Source of the DNA: Gordonibacter sp036659115
GTDB lineage: Bacteria; Actinomycetota; Coriobacteriia; Coriobacteriales; Eggerthellaceae
Assembly (NCBI RefSeq): GCF_036659115.1
Contig: NZ_JAVXDF010000103.1
Length of the DNA stretch: 7,444 nucleotides
Strand: one strand, 5' to 3'
Positions 6,021 through 7,444 of the stretch are shown here, one piece after another. The notes under the pieces are model-generated. The model was not told the DNA's origin, did no database searches, and saw nothing but the letters and a program-made list of their open reading frames with translations. A program made the position numbers and the translations under genes. The number at the start of each line of letters is the position of its first letter. The first letter of the stretch is position 1.

Positions 6021-7312
6021 AGCGACTTCACCGCCTTCCTTACCTCGCCGGCCAGCTTGAACAGCCCGCGCTTCTTCACGATGGGCATCATGCGCTTCAT
6101 GAGCGGCTTTTGCGGCTCGCCGTCCACCTTGAACAGGGCGTTCATGATCTCGCCCACCATGACGGGGTAGTCGGTGAACATGCTCTTCCAGCCCTCCATG
6201 ACGTGAGGCCAGCGACGGAAGGTCTCGAGGTCCTTCATGACGAAGGAGCCTTCCATGGCCGTCTTGTAGGAGGCCAGCCCCGCGGCGGACGTGTCGCCCG
6301 CGTCGAGCGCACGCACGGCGGCTTGGGCCGCCATCTGCCCGGAGGCCACGGCGAAGTCCATGCCGCGCACCTGGTAGCCCATGTTCATGCAAAGGCCTGC
6401 CGCCTCGCCGGCCACAAGGGCGCCGTGGAACACGTAGGTCGGCACCATGTCGTAGCCGCCCTCGGGCACCATGTGGCCCGAGTGCTCCACGAGCTTGGCG
6501 CCGCGGATGATGGGGGCCACGGCCGGATGATTCTTGAAGTCCTCGAGCATCTGGTAGACCGGCATCTCGTTTGAGCCGTCGGCGGCCGTGGAGATGGTAG
6601 CCACGAGGCCAAGCGAGATGGAGTCCTTGTTGGTGTAGAGGAAGCCGCCGCCGACGTTGCCGTGCGTGCAGTCGCCGACAAACAGCATGGCCGCGCCCTC
6701 GCCTTCCGGCACCAGGAAGCGATCCTCGATGGTCGAGGCCGGCAGCTCGAAGACCTGTTTGATGCCCACGGCCATCTGGGAAGCCTTCGGGCGGGCGTTG
6801 CCGAGGCTGCGTTCACACAGCAGCGTGTTCACGCCCTCGGCCACGATGGTCACCTCCGCGGTGATCTCGTCCTCGCCGGCGCGCACGCCGACGACACGGC
6901 CTGCATCGTCGCGCAAGAGCTCCTCGACCGCGATGCCGCAGATGTACTCGGCGCCGGCCTCCTCGGCCTTGCTCGCCAGCCACTGGTCGAAGGGCGCGCG
7001 CAGCACAGAATAGGAGTCCTTGCCCTCCTCGGCAAGCTCGGGACTCGTGAAGTCCACGGCCATCTGCGCGCAGGGGTCCATGAACGCCATGCGTTCGTGG
7101 GTTATCTTGCGCTCGAGGGGCGCTTCGGACTCGAAGTCCGGGAAAACCTTCTTGAGCGAGTGCGAGTAGATGCGGCCGCCCGTCATGTTCTTCGCGCCGG
7201 CGAAGTTGCCGCGCTCGACCACGAGGACCGACTTGCCGGCCTTCGCAAGCTCAAAGGCCGCGACCGACCCGGCGCAGCCTGCGCCCACGACGATCGCGTC
7301 GAAATCTGACAT
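6017..7312 (-). CDS. fixC: FixC-type electron-transfer-flavoprotein:quinone oxidoreductase (FAD)
   Basis: This 431-aa flavoprotein should accept electrons from an ETF (FixA/FixB) and pass them on together with FixX, to quinone in classical ETF-QO or within a bifurcating complex in FixABCX systems. The N-terminus is a Rossmann FAD site: VVGAGCAG (8-15) with the ribose-binding acidic residue Glu33 in VVERG. GAKNMTGGRIYSHSL (39-53) is characteristic of FixC. AEGVNTLL (158-165), GGGFLYTN (221-228) and GALVAGEAAG (297-306) continue the fold; the last has Glu where Asp is more usual in the second FAD motif. RGMDFA (316-321) also fits. The start at 7312 is chosen over an in-frame ATG at 7378 because AAAGGA (complement of 7320-7325) lies 7 nt before it, protein homology begins there, and the longer form would translate the palindrome. 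The C-terminus is basic. Which electron donor and acceptor are used is not visible. Confidence 0.92.
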   Translation of the reverse strand: MSDFDAIVVGAGCAGSVAAFELAKAGKSVLVVERGNFAGAKNMTGGRIYSHSLKKVFPDFESEAPLERKITHERMAFMDPCAQMAVDFTSPELAEEGKDSYSVLRAPFDQWLASKAEEAGAEYICGIAVEELLRDDAGRVVGVRAGEDEITAEVTIVAEGVNTLLCERSLGNARPKASQMAVGIKQVFELPASTIEDRFLVPEGEGAAMLFVGDCTHGNVGGGFLYTNKDSISLGLVATISTAADGSNEMPVYQMLEDFKNHPAVAPIIRGAKLVEHSGHMVPEGGYDMVPTYVFHGALVAGEAAGLCMNMGYQVRGMDFAVASGQMAAQAAVRALDAGDTSAAGLASYKTAMEGSFVMKDLETFRRWPHVMEGWKSMFTDYPVMVGEIMNALFKVDGEPQKPLMKRMMPIVKKRGLFKLAGEVRKAVKSL

Positions 7313-7344
7313 GGTTGGTTCCTTTCTTTTATGGAGGGTGCCTA

Positions 7345-7377
7345 TGCAGGGAGCATCGAAACCAGGTGCTCCCTGCA
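7345..7377. repeat. perfect 11-bp inverted repeat upstream of fixC
   Basis: TGCAGGGAGCA (7345-7355) and TGCTCCCTGCA (7367-7377) are exact reverse complements around an 11-nt spacer, giving arm centres 22 bp (about two helical turns) apart. It lies 33 bp upstream of the fixC ATG. No T-run follows on the reverse strand and only a short TTT follows on the forward strand. It could be an operator placed at the start of the fixC transcript, a hairpin in the fixC leader, or the terminator of a gene entering from the left on the forward strand; no such gene is visible, so I prefer the first two. Confidence 0.6.
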
Positions 7378-7378
7378 C

Positions 7379-7444
7379 ATTTCCAGCATACTATTCCGTC
7401 GCGCACCCGATAAGGGACAAATACGCTTCAGTGCGGTACTCGCC
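7379..7444. other. end of window, no recognisable gene
   Basis: The last 66 bp upstream of the palindrome show no recognisable coding sequence on either strand apart from the candidate fixC promoter. If fixA and fixB belong to the same locus, they are not directly joined to fixC within the visible sequence. Confidence 0.5.
7385..7413 (-). promoter_or_regulatory. weak candidate promoter for fixC-fixX
   Basis: Read on the reverse strand, TTATCG (complement of 7408-7413) and TATGCT (complement of 7385-7390) are 17 nt apart. The -10 matches 4 of 6 and the -35 only 3 of 6. A start site would fall near 7378, directly at the edge of the inverted repeat at 7345-7377, which is a common place for a repressor site. 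Whether the genes are instead cotranscribed with something beyond the window end cannot be seen. Confidence 0.28.

Noticed and set aside
6110..6574. Forward-strand open frames across fixC
   Set aside because: His- and Arg-rich translations antisense to a clearly conserved flavoprotein; judged to be shadows.
1..7444. tRNA genes, CRISPR arrays, insertion sequences, integration sites or phage genes
   Set aside because: I saw no regularly spaced repeats, transposase or integrase motifs, or tRNA-like cloverleaf sequence on either strand.

Overview
The window reads as high-GC bacterial chromosome. The pairing of an anaerobe-style FixC/FixX electron-transfer module, a Bcr/CflA-type exporter and a very large PAS/GAF/GGDEF/EAL protein would suit the Coriobacteriia (Eggerthella-like gut anaerobes). 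That placement is inferred from gene content and base composition. No rRNA or other phylogenetic marker is present. No tRNA, CRISPR array, insertion sequence or phage gene is visible.

Layout: (1) positions 1-76 hold a candidate extended -10 promoter and a leader with two mutually exclusive hairpins. (2) A 404-aa MFS drug-efflux transporter runs forward from 77 to 1291. (3) A gene-free stretch of about 400 bp (1292-1689) contains a repeated GGCTATCA element in direct and inverted orientation, a candidate -10 box and a long untranslated leader. (4) One 1313-aa cytosolic signalling protein runs forward from 1690 to 5631. Its order is PAS-PAS-PAS-GGDEF-PAS(Cys-rich)-GAF-degenerate GGDEF-EAL. (5) A strong GC-rich hairpin at 5657-5694 separates it from genes converging from the other strand. 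(6) fixX and fixC (reverse strand, 5721-7312) overlap by 4 bp. Upstream of fixC lies a perfect 11-bp inverted repeat next to a candidate promoter.

Functionally these are three independent transcription units. The transporter probably exports a small molecule or drug. The large protein probably both makes and degrades cyclic di-GMP: its first GGDEF has the metal site, the RxxD inhibitory site and the signature loop, its EAL domain has the catalytic residues, and its second GGDEF has lost a metal-binding Asp and is probably a regulatory nucleotide-binding domain. FixC/FixX should pass electrons from an electron-transfer flavoprotein to quinone or a similar acceptor; the expected partners FixA/FixB are not inside the window.

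The points most worth a second look are a D-to-N change at the guanine-recognition position of the active GGDEF, the cysteine cluster in the fourth PAS domain, the lysine in EAL loop 6, the GGCTATCA element ahead of the signalling gene, and the perfect palindrome ahead of fixC.
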